64,000 nucleotides of DNA, taken from assembly GCF_008065375.1 (NCBI RefSeq), contig NZ_VJYI01000009.1, forward strand, positions 62,001 through 126,000. The letters are read 5' to 3'. How positions within the stretch are numbered: position 1 is the stretch's first letter; every line of letters starts with the position of its first letter. The stretch comes from Nonomuraea sp. SYSU D8015. Its GTDB lineage: Bacteria > Actinomycetota > Actinomycetes > Streptosporangiales > Streptosporangiaceae. The notes under the pieces were generated by a model. The model made no database searches. It was not told the DNA's origin and saw nothing but the letters and a program-made list of their open reading frames with translations. Shown here in pieces: positions 54,117-62,680 of the stretch. Both the position numbers and the translations under genes were made by a program.

Positions 54117-54959
54117 ATGAGCCCAACATCCCTGATCGGCGGACACGTGTCCGTGGCGGGCGGCCTGGCGACGGGCGGCCTGAAATACATGGCCGAGATC
54201 GGCGCCGAGATGATCCAGGTGTTCGTCACCAACCCGCGCGGCTGGGCGCTCACCGAGGGAAGGCCCGACGAGGACGCCAAGCTGGCCGAGTCCGGTGTCG
54301 ACACGTTCATCCACGTGCCCTATCTGGTCAACTTCGGCTCGCCCAGCCCGGAGACGCTCGGCAACTCCATCGCCATCGTCCGCCACACGCTGCGGCGCGG
54401 TGTGGACACCGGCGCCAAGGGGGTCGTGGTGCACACCGGCTCGGCGGTGACGCAGTCGCGCGACGACGCCCTGCGCCAGGTGCGGGAAAACCTGCTGCCG
54501 CTGCTCGACGAGATCCCCGACGGCGGCCCCGACCTGCTGCTGGAGCCGATGGCGGGGCAGGGCGCCATGCTGTGCGCGACCGTCCAGGACCTCGAGCCCT
54601 ACCTCGAGGCGCTGGACTGGCATCCGCGGGCCGGCGTCTGCCTCGACACCTGCCACGCCTTCGCGGCCGGCCACGACCTCGCCGCCGACGGCGGGGTGGC
54701 GGAGACGTTCGACGCGCTTCACCGGGTCGCGCCGGGGCGGCTCAAGCTGATCCACGCCAACGACTCGAAAGACGCGTGCGGGTCCAAGAAGGACCGTCAC
54801 GAGAACATCGGCGCCGGGCTCATCGGCGTCCAGTCGTTCGCCGAGATGATGCGGCACCCGGTGGTGGCGGGCGTCCCGATCTGCATCGAGACGCCGGGCA
54901 AGGCGCCCAAGAACGCCGAGGACATCGCCCTGCTGAAGAAGCTCCGCGACAACGGCTGA
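54117..54959 (+). CDS. nfo: Deoxyribonuclease IV (AP endonuclease, Nfo family)
   Basis: Cuts DNA at abasic sites during base excision repair. A 280-residue TIM barrel with three zinc sites: IGGHVSVAGG (His), VVHTGS (His), LLEPMAGQG (Glu), VCLDTCHAFAAG (Asp and His), IHANDSKDACGSKKDRHENIGAG (His/Asp/His) and ICIETPG (Glu). TAGACT 10 nt before the ATG suggests a near-leaderless mRNA. Divergent from the urate operon, which also includes an 8-oxoguanine deaminase; a shared oxidative-damage theme is only suggestive. Confidence 0.94.
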   Translation: MSPTSLIGGHVSVAGGLATGGLKYMAEIGAEMIQVFVTNPRGWALTEGRPDEDAKLAESGVDTFIHVPYLVNFGSPSPETLGNSIAIVRHTLRRGVDTGAKGVVVHTGSAVTQSRDDALRQVRENLLPLLDEIPDGGPDLLLEPMAGQGAMLCATVQDLEPYLEALDWHPRAGVCLDTCHAFAAGHDLAADGGVAETFDALHRVAPGRLKLIHANDSKDACGSKKDRHENIGAGLIGVQSFAEMMRHPVVAGVPICIETPGKAPKNAEDIALLKKLRDNG

Positions 54960-55476
54960 GCGGCGTCGCAGGCTCCCAGCCCACGTCCGCCCCGGCTCGC
55001 GGACCCCGACGCACGCACGCGGGAGACGTGCGCCGATGGCGGAAGGACGCATGCCCGCACCCCGGAGACACCGGAGCGTGCGAGGTGCGGAATGCGAAGG
55101 CGGATGAGCGGACGGGTGGGCGAACCCGAATAAAACCCCTAGCGAGGCGGAAACCGTGATAGGGACGCCCGCTCTCGCGATCCGGCCGCCCCCGAAGCCG
55201 GATCGCGGGGCCGGTCTCCCGGCCTCGCGGGCGCCCCCTCACGAACCGGCGTGGCGGGCCCCACCCCCCGGTCAAGGGCCCGACCGCCGCGGCGACCTGC
55301 ACGGTCACCGGTGAGCCCGGCGCATCAGACCTGCAGTGAGCCCCCCGGCTCGTCCCCCCGATGCGCCGGAGTGGCTTTCCGATGCCGAAACACTACGGTC
55401 GCGATCTTGCGGGAGAAACCCTGTTTAAGGTCAGCTCGTCGAACGGTGCGTAGCCATCGTTATACGGAGAGTGCTG
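54960..55476. other. Intergenic region between nfo and the symporter gene
   Basis: Convergent gene ends. Contains one strong hairpin. The stretch 55390-55470 is less GC-rich but I see no gene, tRNA or riboswitch in it. Confidence 0.55.
55176..55207. terminator. Bidirectional hairpin terminator
   Basis: A perfect 11-bp stem CGCGATCCGGC / GCCGGATCGCG with a 10-nt loop, between convergent genes but more than 200 nt from either stop. Confidence 0.65.
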
Positions 55477-56967
55477 TTACGACGAGCGGTCATCTGGAGT
55501 CGACGAGCGGTAGGTCGGGGGGCTCGCGAGATGCTCCGGCAGATGCATCCTGGTCATCATCCGCCCCACCCCCCGCGGCATCCGACCCGGCGTGACCAGG
55601 GAAATCATTATCATCGCGGCGAACGCGACCGGCACCGCGACCGACGCCGGCTGGGCCGTGAGCACCCCCATTTTCACGCCCACCTGATCGGCCGTCACCA
55701 GCACCGCGGTCACACCCCCTCCCAGCGCGAACCCCGCCGCCACGCCCGCGTCCGTCAGCCGCCGCCACCAGATCCCGAGCACCAGCAGGGGGCAGAGCGT
55801 ACTCGCCGACAGGCTGAAGCCGAGCAGCACGAGCGGCACGGACGCGCCAGGGCCGGTGACCGCGGTCACCCCGAGCGCGCCGAGCAGCACCACCACCACG
55901 GCCGCGCGGAACGCCGCCTCGCCGCCCCGGACGAGGCATGACGACACCGCGCCCCCGACCGCCACCAGGACGCCCCCTGTGGTCGCCAGGAAGGCCGCGA
56001 ACGCGCCCGCCGCGAGCAGCCCCGTCATCACCTCCCCCGCGGGCCCAGGGAGCATCCTGGCGGGCAGCAGCAGCACGATCTCGTCCGCCGCCGCACCGGA
56101 GGCGTACGCGTGCCCCAGAATCCCGTACAGCGGCGGCACGACGCAGAACAGCGCGAGCATCACCTGCGTGGCCACGATCGACCGCCTGGCCTCGCGCCCG
56201 TCCCTGTTGGTGTAGACGCGGACGATCACGTGCGGCAGCCCCATGGTGCCGAGCGCGCACGCCAGCAGCACGGTCAGCACCCCGGGCAGCGACGTGTCGC
56301 CCGCGCCCGCCAGACCGGCGTCACCGGCGCGGTACGCGACCTCGAACCAGGGCGGCGGCCCCGTACCGGACATCCACCAGCAGACCGCGCCGACCCCGAG
56401 GAAGACGGCCAGCTTCAGCCAGAACTGCGACGCCTGCCCGCTGGTCGCGCTCCCCTGCCCGCCCGCGAAGGCGACGAGCAGCGCCGCCCCCGCGACGGCC
56501 GCCCATCCCAGCCACGGGGGCAGCCCCGTCAGCAGCCGCACCACGACGCCGGCCGCGTGGAACTGCGCGACCAGGAACATCAGCCCGACGAGGAGGACGA
56601 AGCAGGTGGTGAGGCGGCGCAGCATGGCGGATCTGAGCCGCCATTCGGCGAAGTCGGGCAGCGTGTACGTGCCGGAGCGGCGCAGCGGCGCCACGACGAG
56701 GGCGAGGATGACGACGAACCCGGCGGCGGCGCCCGCCGGATACCACACCATCGGCCCGCCGTGGGTGGCGATGAGGCCGGCGATGCCCAGGCAGGCAGCG
56801 GCGGAGGTGGACTCCGAGGCGATCGCGGCGCCGTTCCACCAGGGAGGGACCGCCCTGGTGGCCACGTGGAAGTCCGCGGCGCCGCGGCTGCGGCGGGGTC
56901 GCGCGGCGCCCACCGTGACGCCCAGGACCAGCACGAAGGCGATCCCGGTCAGCACCGCGACGGTCAT
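55477..56967 (-). CDS. Sodium:solute symporter family protein (acetate/monocarboxylate type)
   Basis: 496 residues with about 13 membrane helices of the SSS family. The N-terminus (DFHVATRAVPPWWNGAAIASESTSAAACLGIAGLI) and YTLPDFAEWRL, GMGLPHVIVRVYTNRDGREARRS and LAAGAFAAFLATTGG are typical of ActP/MctC-like carboxylate symporters. The adjacent small membrane protein and LytS/LytTR system imply regulated uptake of a small organic acid; the substrate is inferred. Confidence 0.88.
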   Translation of the reverse strand: MTVAVLTGIAFVLVLGVTVGAARPRRSRGAADFHVATRAVPPWWNGAAIASESTSAAACLGIAGLIATHGGPMVWYPAGAAAGFVVILALVVAPLRRSGTYTLPDFAEWRLRSAMLRRLTTCFVLLVGLMFLVAQFHAAGVVVRLLTGLPPWLGWAAVAGAALLVAFAGGQGSATSGQASQFWLKLAVFLGVGAVCWWMSGTGPPPWFEVAYRAGDAGLAGAGDTSLPGVLTVLLACALGTMGLPHVIVRVYTNRDGREARRSIVATQVMLALFCVVPPLYGILGHAYASGAAADEIVLLLPARMLPGPAGEVMTGLLAAGAFAAFLATTGGVLVAVGGAVSSCLVRGGEAAFRAAVVVVLLGALGVTAVTGPGASVPLVLLGFSLSASTLCPLLVLGIWWRRLTDAGVAAGFALGGGVTAVLVTADQVGVKMGVLTAQPASVAVPVAFAAMIMISLVTPGRMPRGVGRMMTRMHLPEHLASPPTYRSSTPDDRSS

Positions 56968-57127
56968 CTCGCCGGCCGCCTCAGCCCAGCCCCGGCCGCG
57001 CCGCGGTCATCGGCCCCCGCCGTCCCCTGGCTCGCCGCGACGCACTCATCGCCCCCGCCGCACCAGGCACCCGGCCCGCCGCACCACGCTCATCGCCTCC
57101 ACCGTCCCGTCGCCCGCCGCGACACGT

Positions 57128-57430
57128 TCACCGCTCCAGCCGTTCGGCCCGGCGCAGGTGGAAGACGGCCAGGCCGACCCAGGCGCCCTGCAGGGCCAGC
57201 GACAGCGCCACCCAGGCCCCCGGGCCCGGCAGCCAGAGCGCGGCGACCGGCGTGCCCACGAGCAGGCCCGCGACGACCCCCACGGTCAGCAGCGCCTGCC
57301 GTAACTGCCGCCCCACCACCGCCGGCACGTCGGCCCCGTCGTCTTCGGAGCCGAACCGGTCTCTGGCGTGCGCGATCGCGGCCGGTCTGCGCGAGACGAC
57401 CATGCGGCGGTCCGCACCCCCAACGGTCAT
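57128..57430 (-). CDS. Small membrane protein beside the symporter
   Basis: 100 residues with two membrane segments (LLTVGVVAGLLVGTPVAALWL and AWVALSLALQGAWVGLAVFHL), ending RRAERLER. Gene context and topology resemble DUF485 (YjcH-like) subunits found beside acetate symporters, but the sequence is divergent. The ATG overlaps the LytTR gene stop (ATGA) and GGGGAG lies upstream. The symporter gene follows 160 nt later. Confidence 0.72.
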   Translation of the reverse strand: MTVGGADRRMVVSRRPAAIAHARDRFGSEDDGADVPAVVGRQLRQALLTVGVVAGLLVGTPVAALWLPGPGAWVALSLALQGAWVGLAVFHLRRAERLER

Positions 57431-58167
57431 GAGATCACTCCCCGGTGCTGGCGTACGAGGTATTCCCGGACCTGCCTGCTGTGCCGCCTGCTGACCTGGA
57501 GGGTTTCGGTGCCGACGGTGAGCGTCACCCGCCCGCCCTCGAACCTGAGCTCGCTCACGTGCCGGGCCGAGACCAGCGTGCTGCGGTGGATGCGCAGGAA
57601 CCCGGCGTCCGACCAGCGCCGCTCCAGCGCGGCCAGCGACATGCGCACGAGGTAGCTGCCGTCCACGGTGTGCAGGCGCACGTAGTCGCCCTTGGCCTCG
57701 GCGTACCATACGGCCTGCTGCGGCACGAACCTGGTGCGCCCGCCCAGTTCGACGGGGATCACGTCGTCCTGCCCGGGCTCGGGGGCGGGGGCGGTGGCGG
57801 CCTCCAGGCGGCGCACGGCCTCGGACAGGCGCTCGGCCCTGACCGGCTTGAGGAGGTAGTCGACCGCCTCCAGCTCGAACGCCTGCACGGCGCACTCCTC
57901 GTGTGCCGTGACGAAGACCAGCCTGGGCGGGCTGGGGAAGCCGCCGACCAGCCGGGCGAGGTCGAGGCCGTCGAGCCCGGGCATGCGGATGTCGAGGAAC
58001 ACGCCGTCGAGCCGCTCTCCCCCGCCGATCATCTGCACCATGTCCTGCAGCGCCGTGACGCCGTCGGCGGCGGTCGTGACGTGCTCGATCCTGTCGTCCT
58101 GGCGCAGCAGATAGGCGAGCTCCTCCAGAGCAGGCACCTCGTCGTCGACGGCCAGAACTCTCAGCAT
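57427..58167 (-). CDS. LytTR-family response regulator
   Basis: 246 residues: receiver domain with VLAVDDEVPALEE, phosphoacceptor Asp in GVFLDIRMPGLDGLDLA, FVTAHEECAVQAFELEAVDYLLKPV, then a LytTR DNA-binding domain (FVPQQAVWYAEAKGDYVRLHT .. FLRIHRSTLVSARHV .. VSRRHSRQVREYL). It is paired with the LytS-like kinase upstream (gap 55 nt) and probably activates the symporter genes. The ATG at 58167 (MLRVLAVDDE) is preferred over one at 58185. Confidence 0.94.
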   Translation of the reverse strand: MLRVLAVDDEVPALEELAYLLRQDDRIEHVTTAADGVTALQDMVQMIGGGERLDGVFLDIRMPGLDGLDLARLVGGFPSPPRLVFVTAHEECAVQAFELEAVDYLLKPVRAERLSEAVRRLEAATAPAPEPGQDDVIPVELGGRTRFVPQQAVWYAEAKGDYVRLHTVDGSYLVRMSLAALERRWSDAGFLRIHRSTLVSARHVSELRFEGGRVTLTVGTETLQVSRRHSRQVREYLVRQHRGVIS

Positions 58168-58222
58168 GACACTACGCTGCCGCATGATAGGGCACGATCA
58201 CAAGCGCTGCGTAATGAAATGA

Positions 58223-59389
58223 CTACAATCGGCTAAGCTGAGTCTTGGGCACGCGCAGCCGCACCTTGGTGCCCGCCCCCAGCGCCGTCTCCACGACGAG
58301 GCCGTAGCCGTCGCCGTAGATCTGGCGCATCCGCAGGTCCACGTTCGCCAGCCCGATGCCGCTGCCCTCGCGGGCCGGGTCCTCGTCCAGGATGCGCCGG
58401 GCACACTCGGGGTCCATCCCGATGCCGTCGTCCTCGACCGTGATGTGCGCCTCCGGTCCCGCGTCGCGCACCACGACCCGCACCTCGCCGGCGCCGCCGC
58501 GGCCCCGCATGCCGTGCTTGATGGCGTTCTCGACCAGAGGCTGCAGGCACAGGAACGGGACCGGCACGGGCAGCACCTCGGGCGCCACCTGCATGCTGAA
58601 GCGCAGCTTGTCGCCGAAGCGGGCGCGTTCGAGCAGCAGGTAGCGGTCGACGCAGGTCAGCTCGTCGGCCAGGGTGGTGAAGTCGTGCGCCCGGCGCAGC
58701 GCGTACCGGGAGAAGTCGGCGAAGTCGAGCAGCAGCTCGCGGGCGCGTTTGGGGTTCGTGCGGACGAAGGAGGCGATCGTGGTCAGCGCGTTGTAGACGA
58801 AGTGCGGCGAGATCTGGGCCCGCAGGGCGCGCATCTCGGCCTCCAGCGCGCGCCGCCGCGAGGCGTCCAGCTCGGCCAGCTCCAGCTGCCCCGACACCCA
58901 GCAGGCGACCTCGGTCACGGTGCGCACGATTCCCGCGCTGATCTTGTCGTCGAAGGCCGCCAGCGCCCCCACGACCGTGCCGTCCACGGTCAGCGGCACC
59001 ACCACGGCCCCGTGCGGCTCCCCCGCGAACACCTGCGCCCGCCCGGCGGCCAGCGCGGCCCTGGCGTAGGTCAGCACCTCGTCGGTGCACGGTCCGTCCC
59101 AGGCGAGCGCGGCCTCGGTGGAGGTGATCGCGACGGCGTGGGTGCCGAGCAGCGCGCGCAGATGGCGCACGGCCTTGCGGGCGGAGTCGCGGTTGAGCCC
59201 CGCGCGCAGGGCGGGGGCGGCCATGGCGGCGATGTGCAGCGCGTTGTACGTCGCCTCGTCCTTGCACCGCCCGTCGGGCAGCGCGTCGCGGCGCCACCGA
59301 ACCCGGGCGAGGAGGTGGCCGGCGACGAACGCCAGGCAGGACAGCGCCACGCATGCGGTGGTCAGCACGTGGGCAACCGTAGCCAACAA
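58223..59389 (-). CDS. LytS-like sensor histidine kinase
   Basis: 388 residues: an N-terminal hydrophobic segment (VLTTACVALSCLAFVAGHLL), a GAF-like sensor region, the His_kinase domain with ALRAQISPHFVYNALTTIASFVR (phospho-His) and an ATPase domain with LVENAIKHGMRG, DDGIGMDP and GSGIGLANVDLRMRQIYG. The annotated start is TTG (59389); GTG at 59368 is possible. First gene of kinase-regulator-small protein-symporter. Confidence 0.92.
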   Translation of the reverse strand: MLATVAHVLTTACVALSCLAFVAGHLLARVRWRRDALPDGRCKDEATYNALHIAAMAAPALRAGLNRDSARKAVRHLRALLGTHAVAITSTEAALAWDGPCTDEVLTYARAALAAGRAQVFAGEPHGAVVVPLTVDGTVVGALAAFDDKISAGIVRTVTEVACWVSGQLELAELDASRRRALEAEMRALRAQISPHFVYNALTTIASFVRTNPKRARELLLDFADFSRYALRRAHDFTTLADELTCVDRYLLLERARFGDKLRFSMQVAPEVLPVPVPFLCLQPLVENAIKHGMRGRGGAGEVRVVVRDAGPEAHITVEDDGIGMDPECARRILDEDPAREGSGIGLANVDLRMRQIYGDGYGLVVETALGAGTKVRLRVPKTQLSRL

Positions 59390-59422
59390 CGCAGCGTGCC
59401 GGGAGGGAAACGGCGAGTGAAA

Positions 59423-60055
59423 TCAGGGTGGTCCTTCGCCGGGTTCTTCCTGGTAGGAGTAGCGCTGCTCGCGCCAGGGGTCGGCGACGTTGTGGTAGCC
59501 GCGCTCCTCCCAGAAGCCGCGGCGATCCTCGAGGAGGTATTCGATGCCGCGCACCCATTTGACGCTCTTCCATGCGTACAGGTGCGGCACCACGATCCGC
59601 AGCGGGTAGCCCCGGTCGGGGGTGAGCGGCTTCTCGTCCAGTTCCATGGCGAACAGCGTGTCGGGCGCCATGAAGTCGGACAGGCGCAGGTTGGCGCTGT
59701 AGCCGTATTCGGCCCAGATCATCACGTGCCGCACGCCGGGATCGGGCGGGGCGGCCTCCATGATCGTCGCCGGGGTCACGCCCCGCCACTCGTTGGCCAT
59801 GAGCGAGAACTTGGTGACGCAGTGGAAGTCCGCGATGCGCGTCGTGCGGGGCAGGGACTCGAACTCGCTCCAGGTGAAGCGGTGCTCCTGGCCCGACGCG
59901 GTGGCGCCGAAGACCCGGAAGTCCCAGCTCTCCGGTTTGAACTGCGGCACCCTGCCGTAGTGGATCACGGGTCGGCCGCGCGGGACGTACTGGCCTGGAG
60001 GCAGGCGCGACTCCTCCACGATCACTCCCCTCACCTGTCTCGCGTCTTGGGCCAT
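59423..60055 (-). CDS. Sulfite oxidase-like molybdopterin oxidoreductase
   Basis: 210 residues of the oxidoreductase molybdopterin-binding fold. The Mo-ligating Cys is in IADFHCVTKFSLMANEWRGV; RIVVPHLYAWKSVKWVRGIEYL is the conserved end. It lacks heme and dimerisation domains and a signal peptide. This short cytosolic type is common in actinomycetes; its substrate is not known. Separate from the kinase gene by 33 nt. Confidence 0.88.
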   Translation of the reverse strand: MAQDARQVRGVIVEESRLPPGQYVPRGRPVIHYGRVPQFKPESWDFRVFGATASGQEHRFTWSEFESLPRTTRIADFHCVTKFSLMANEWRGVTPATIMEAAPPDPGVRHVMIWAEYGYSANLRLSDFMAPDTLFAMELDEKPLTPDRGYPLRIVVPHLYAWKSVKWVRGIEYLLEDRRGFWEERGYHNVADPWREQRYSYQEEPGEGPP

Positions 60056-60300
60056 CCTGCCACCGGACGCTTCGCGGCTCGCGCCCGGGTCTCGTGGGCA
60101 CCCATTGCGACCTCGTGATGGGGGCCCGAGACCACGTCCGGCGATCTGGCGGCGGGGGTCGCGGTCGTCCAGGCGGCCGGGACGACGCTGCCGCGCGGCG
60201 GCGCGTTCAAGTGCCAGTGGCGCAGCGCCTGTCGTACCTACCGGTAACTTGAGTACTTCACCCCATGCGCCGCCCCGGACCCGGGGACGACGATGGCCGC

Positions 60301-60588
60301 ATGACGAAGCGCATCCAGCCCACGCAGACCACCGCGTTCTACGTCCAGGCGATCCTGTCGTTCGCCGTCTCGCTGACCTCCGTGGTGATCGCTCTGGCCT
60401 ACCTGCCCGTCGAAGGGTGGATCAGGGCGTTCCTGGGGCTCGGCCTGCTGTACGTCGTCACCTCGACGATCACCCTGTGCAAGGTCGTGCGCGACCGGCA
60501 GGAGATGACCGAGGTGACCAGCCGGGTCGACCAGGCCAGGCTCGACAAGCTGCTGGCCGAGCACGACCCGTTCAAGGTCGACGCCTGA
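60301..60588 (+). CDS. YiaA/YiaB-family inner membrane protein
   Basis: 95 residues with two membrane helices: TTAFYVQAILSFAVSLTSVVIALAYLP and WIRAFLGLGLLYVVTSTITLCKVVRD, matching the YiaAB family. The function is unknown. The ATG at 60301 (MTKRIQPTQTTAFYVQ) is the family start. Confidence 0.88.
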   Translation: MTKRIQPTQTTAFYVQAILSFAVSLTSVVIALAYLPVEGWIRAFLGLGLLYVVTSTITLCKVVRDRQEMTEVTSRVDQARLDKLLAEHDPFKVDA

Positions 60589-60597
60589 CCGCTCCGG

Positions 60598-60615
60598 CCG
60601 CGGGACCGCCCGCGG
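60598..60615. terminator. Short hairpin between convergent yiaA-like and thiI genes
   Basis: CCGCGGG / CCCGCGG with a 4-nt loop fills the gap between the two stop codons. Confidence 0.6.
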
Positions 60616-61812
60616 CTAGAGCGTGTACTCCTGGATGGAGTCGGCGAGTTGCACGCACAGCTCCTCGGCGTCGAGCCGCTTCTCGATCTGCTTCAGGTCC
60701 TCGATCTTCGCCCGCGTCTCGGCGCGCTTGGGCGCCAGCAGCGAGCAGCAGTCTTCGTCGGGCAGCTCCGAGATCTCCAGCGTGCCGATGCGCCGCGCCT
60801 CGGCCATGATCTCGGTTTTGTCCCAGCCCACCAGCGGCCGCAGGATCGGCAGGTCGACCGCGTTGTCCTGGGCCGTGATGTTGGCCAGGGTCTGCGAGGA
60901 GACCTGGCCGAGCGCGTCGCCGGTGATCAGCGCGGAGGCGTGGATGCGGTGGGCGACCTCCTCGGCCGTCTTGAGCATCAGCCGCCGCTGGGCGATCACC
61001 GCCAGCCGATCCTGGCCCGAGGTGCGGATGGACTGCTGCGCCTTGCCGAAGGGGACCACCCACAGCCGCGACTTGCCCTGGAACCTGTCGAGCTTCCTGA
61101 CCAGCGCGTACGCCTTGTAGATCGACTCGGACGTGGTGAACGGGATGCCCGAGAAGTGCAGGAAGTCGACGTGCAGGCCGCGCCGCATCATGCGGTAGGC
61201 CGCCACCGGCGAGTCGATGCCGCCCGACATGAGCACCAGCGCCCGGCCGCTGCTGCCGACCGGCAGGCCGCCCTGGCCGGGGATGCCGCCCGTGAAGACG
61301 AACACCTCGTCCCTGTCGACTTCGATGGAGACGGTCAGCTCGGGGTTCTTCAGGTCGACGGGAAGGCCGTACTCGTCGTTGATCGCGCCGCCGACGAGCC
61401 GGTCGAGTTCGTTGGAGCGCAGCGGGAAGCGCTTGTCGCGCCGGCGCGAGCGGACCGCGAAGCGCGCGCCGCGCTTGGCCTCCTCGCTCTCGCCGACCAG
61501 CTCCAGGCCCGCCTTGAGCACGGCGTCGGGGTCTTTGGCGACCCGCCAGGCCCGGTGGATCCAGACCAGCCCGGGCACGTCGGCGACCCGCTCGGCCACC
61601 GCGGCGGCCTGCTCGGCGGAGGCGCCCTCGGGCAGGAAGATCGCGATGACGCCGTGCCGGCGGCGCACGTCGACCTTGAGGTCGAGGCTCTGCAGCGCGT
61701 CGCGGATGTTGGCGATCAGGCGGCGCTCGAACAGCTCGCGGTTCTTGCCCTTGAGAACGATCTCGCCCAGCTTGAGCAGAACGCACGGCTCGCCCAGGGC
61801 GGACATCGTCAT
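60616..61812 (-). CDS. thiI: tRNA 4-thiouridine synthase ThiI
   Basis: Adenylates and thiolates U8 of tRNAs, and in some bacteria supplies sulfur for thiamine thiazole. 398 residues: ferredoxin-like plus THUMP domains (CVLLKLGEIVLKGKNRELFERRL .. FAVRSRRRDKRFPL), PP-loop ALVLMSGGIDSPVAAYRMM (about 187), and DEDCCSLLAPKRAETRA. The C-terminal rhodanese domain of enteric ThiI is absent. GGAGG lies 7 nt before the ATG. Related in role to the thiS/thiG genes at 40 kb. Confidence 0.94.
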   Translation of the reverse strand: MTMSALGEPCVLLKLGEIVLKGKNRELFERRLIANIRDALQSLDLKVDVRRRHGVIAIFLPEGASAEQAAAVAERVADVPGLVWIHRAWRVAKDPDAVLKAGLELVGESEEAKRGARFAVRSRRRDKRFPLRSNELDRLVGGAINDEYGLPVDLKNPELTVSIEVDRDEVFVFTGGIPGQGGLPVGSSGRALVLMSGGIDSPVAAYRMMRRGLHVDFLHFSGIPFTTSESIYKAYALVRKLDRFQGKSRLWVVPFGKAQQSIRTSGQDRLAVIAQRRLMLKTAEEVAHRIHASALITGDALGQVSSQTLANITAQDNAVDLPILRPLVGWDKTEIMAEARRIGTLEISELPDEDCCSLLAPKRAETRAKIEDLKQIEKRLDAEELCVQLADSIQEYTL

Positions 61813-61875
61813 GGTGGAACCTCCGAGAAGATGGGGAATGGCACGCCTTCATGGCAACGCCGAGCCCTCTTGAGT

Positions 61876-62517
61876 TTAGTCCGCGTCAAGTCCCCGCTCG
61901 ATCGCATAGCGCACCAGCTCCACGCGGTTGTGGAGCTGGAGCTTGCCGAGGGTGTTCTGCACGTGGTTCTGAACGGTGCGGTGGGAGAGCACCAAGCGGT
62001 CGGCGATCTGTTTGTACGACAGACCCTTGGCGACCAGCCTGAGCACCTCCGTCTCGCGCTCGGTCAGGCGCGGGCCGTCGGCCTGGACGTCCTGCGCGGC
62101 CAGCCGCCGGTATTCGCCGAGGACGAGACCGGCGAGGCCGGGGGTGAACACGGCGTCGCCCTCGGCGGTGCGGCGGACCGCGTCGAGGAACTCCTCCCGG
62201 CTGGCCGACTTCACCAGATATCCGGACGCGCCTGCCTTGACCGCTTCGAGAACGTCGTCCTGCTCCGCGCTGGCCGACAACACCAGCACCCTGGGCGGCG
62301 GCTCCACCTCGGCCAGCCTCGCGGCCACCTCCGCGCCCGCCATGTCGGGCAGGCGCAGGTCGAGCACGACGACGTCCGGCCGCACGGCGGCCGCCGCCCG
62401 CACCGCCTGCCGGCCCTCTCCCACGGTGGCCACGACCTCGTAGCCCGCCTCGGCGAGATCCCTGGCGACCCCGTCACGCCACATGGGATGGTCGTCCACC
62501 ACCATGACCCGCACCAT
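61876..62517 (-). CDS. macR: NarL/LuxR-type response regulator (MacR-like)
   Basis: 213 residues: receiver MVRVMVVDDHPMWRDGVARDL, phospho-Asp in DVVVLDLRLPDMAG, VLSASAEQDDVLEAVKAGASGYLVKSA, and a LuxR-type HTH PRLTERETEVLRLVAKGLSYKQIADRLVLSHRTVQNHVQNTLGKL. Next to a kinase with the N-terminal region of the MacS family, it is probably the MacR partner known in Streptomyces morphogenesis and antibiotic control. The gene name rests on that pairing. Confidence 0.85.
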   Translation of the reverse strand: MVRVMVVDDHPMWRDGVARDLAEAGYEVVATVGEGRQAVRAAAAVRPDVVVLDLRLPDMAGAEVAARLAEVEPPPRVLVLSASAEQDDVLEAVKAGASGYLVKSASREEFLDAVRRTAEGDAVFTPGLAGLVLGEYRRLAAQDVQADGPRLTERETEVLRLVAKGLSYKQIADRLVLSHRTVQNHVQNTLGKLQLHNRVELVRYAIERGLDAD

Positions 62518-62610
62518 GCCGCAACTCTAGACCGCCGCGGCCCCGCCGCCCCCCGAAGTCACGCGCCCGAGAAGCCCCGGCCCCGAAGAGCCGTCCGAAG
62601 GACCGCGGCC

Positions 62611-62634
62611 CGAAACCGGGACCGAAACCGGGAC
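62611..62634. repeat. 12-bp direct repeat
   Basis: CGAAACCGGGAC occurs twice in tandem, followed by CGAAAAGCCGGG, in the 163-bp gap between the kinase and response regulator genes. Confidence 0.7.
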
Positions 62635-62680
62635 CGAAAAGCCGGGCGGAGGCATTCTCGGTGTGCGGAGGCCGCAGCGG

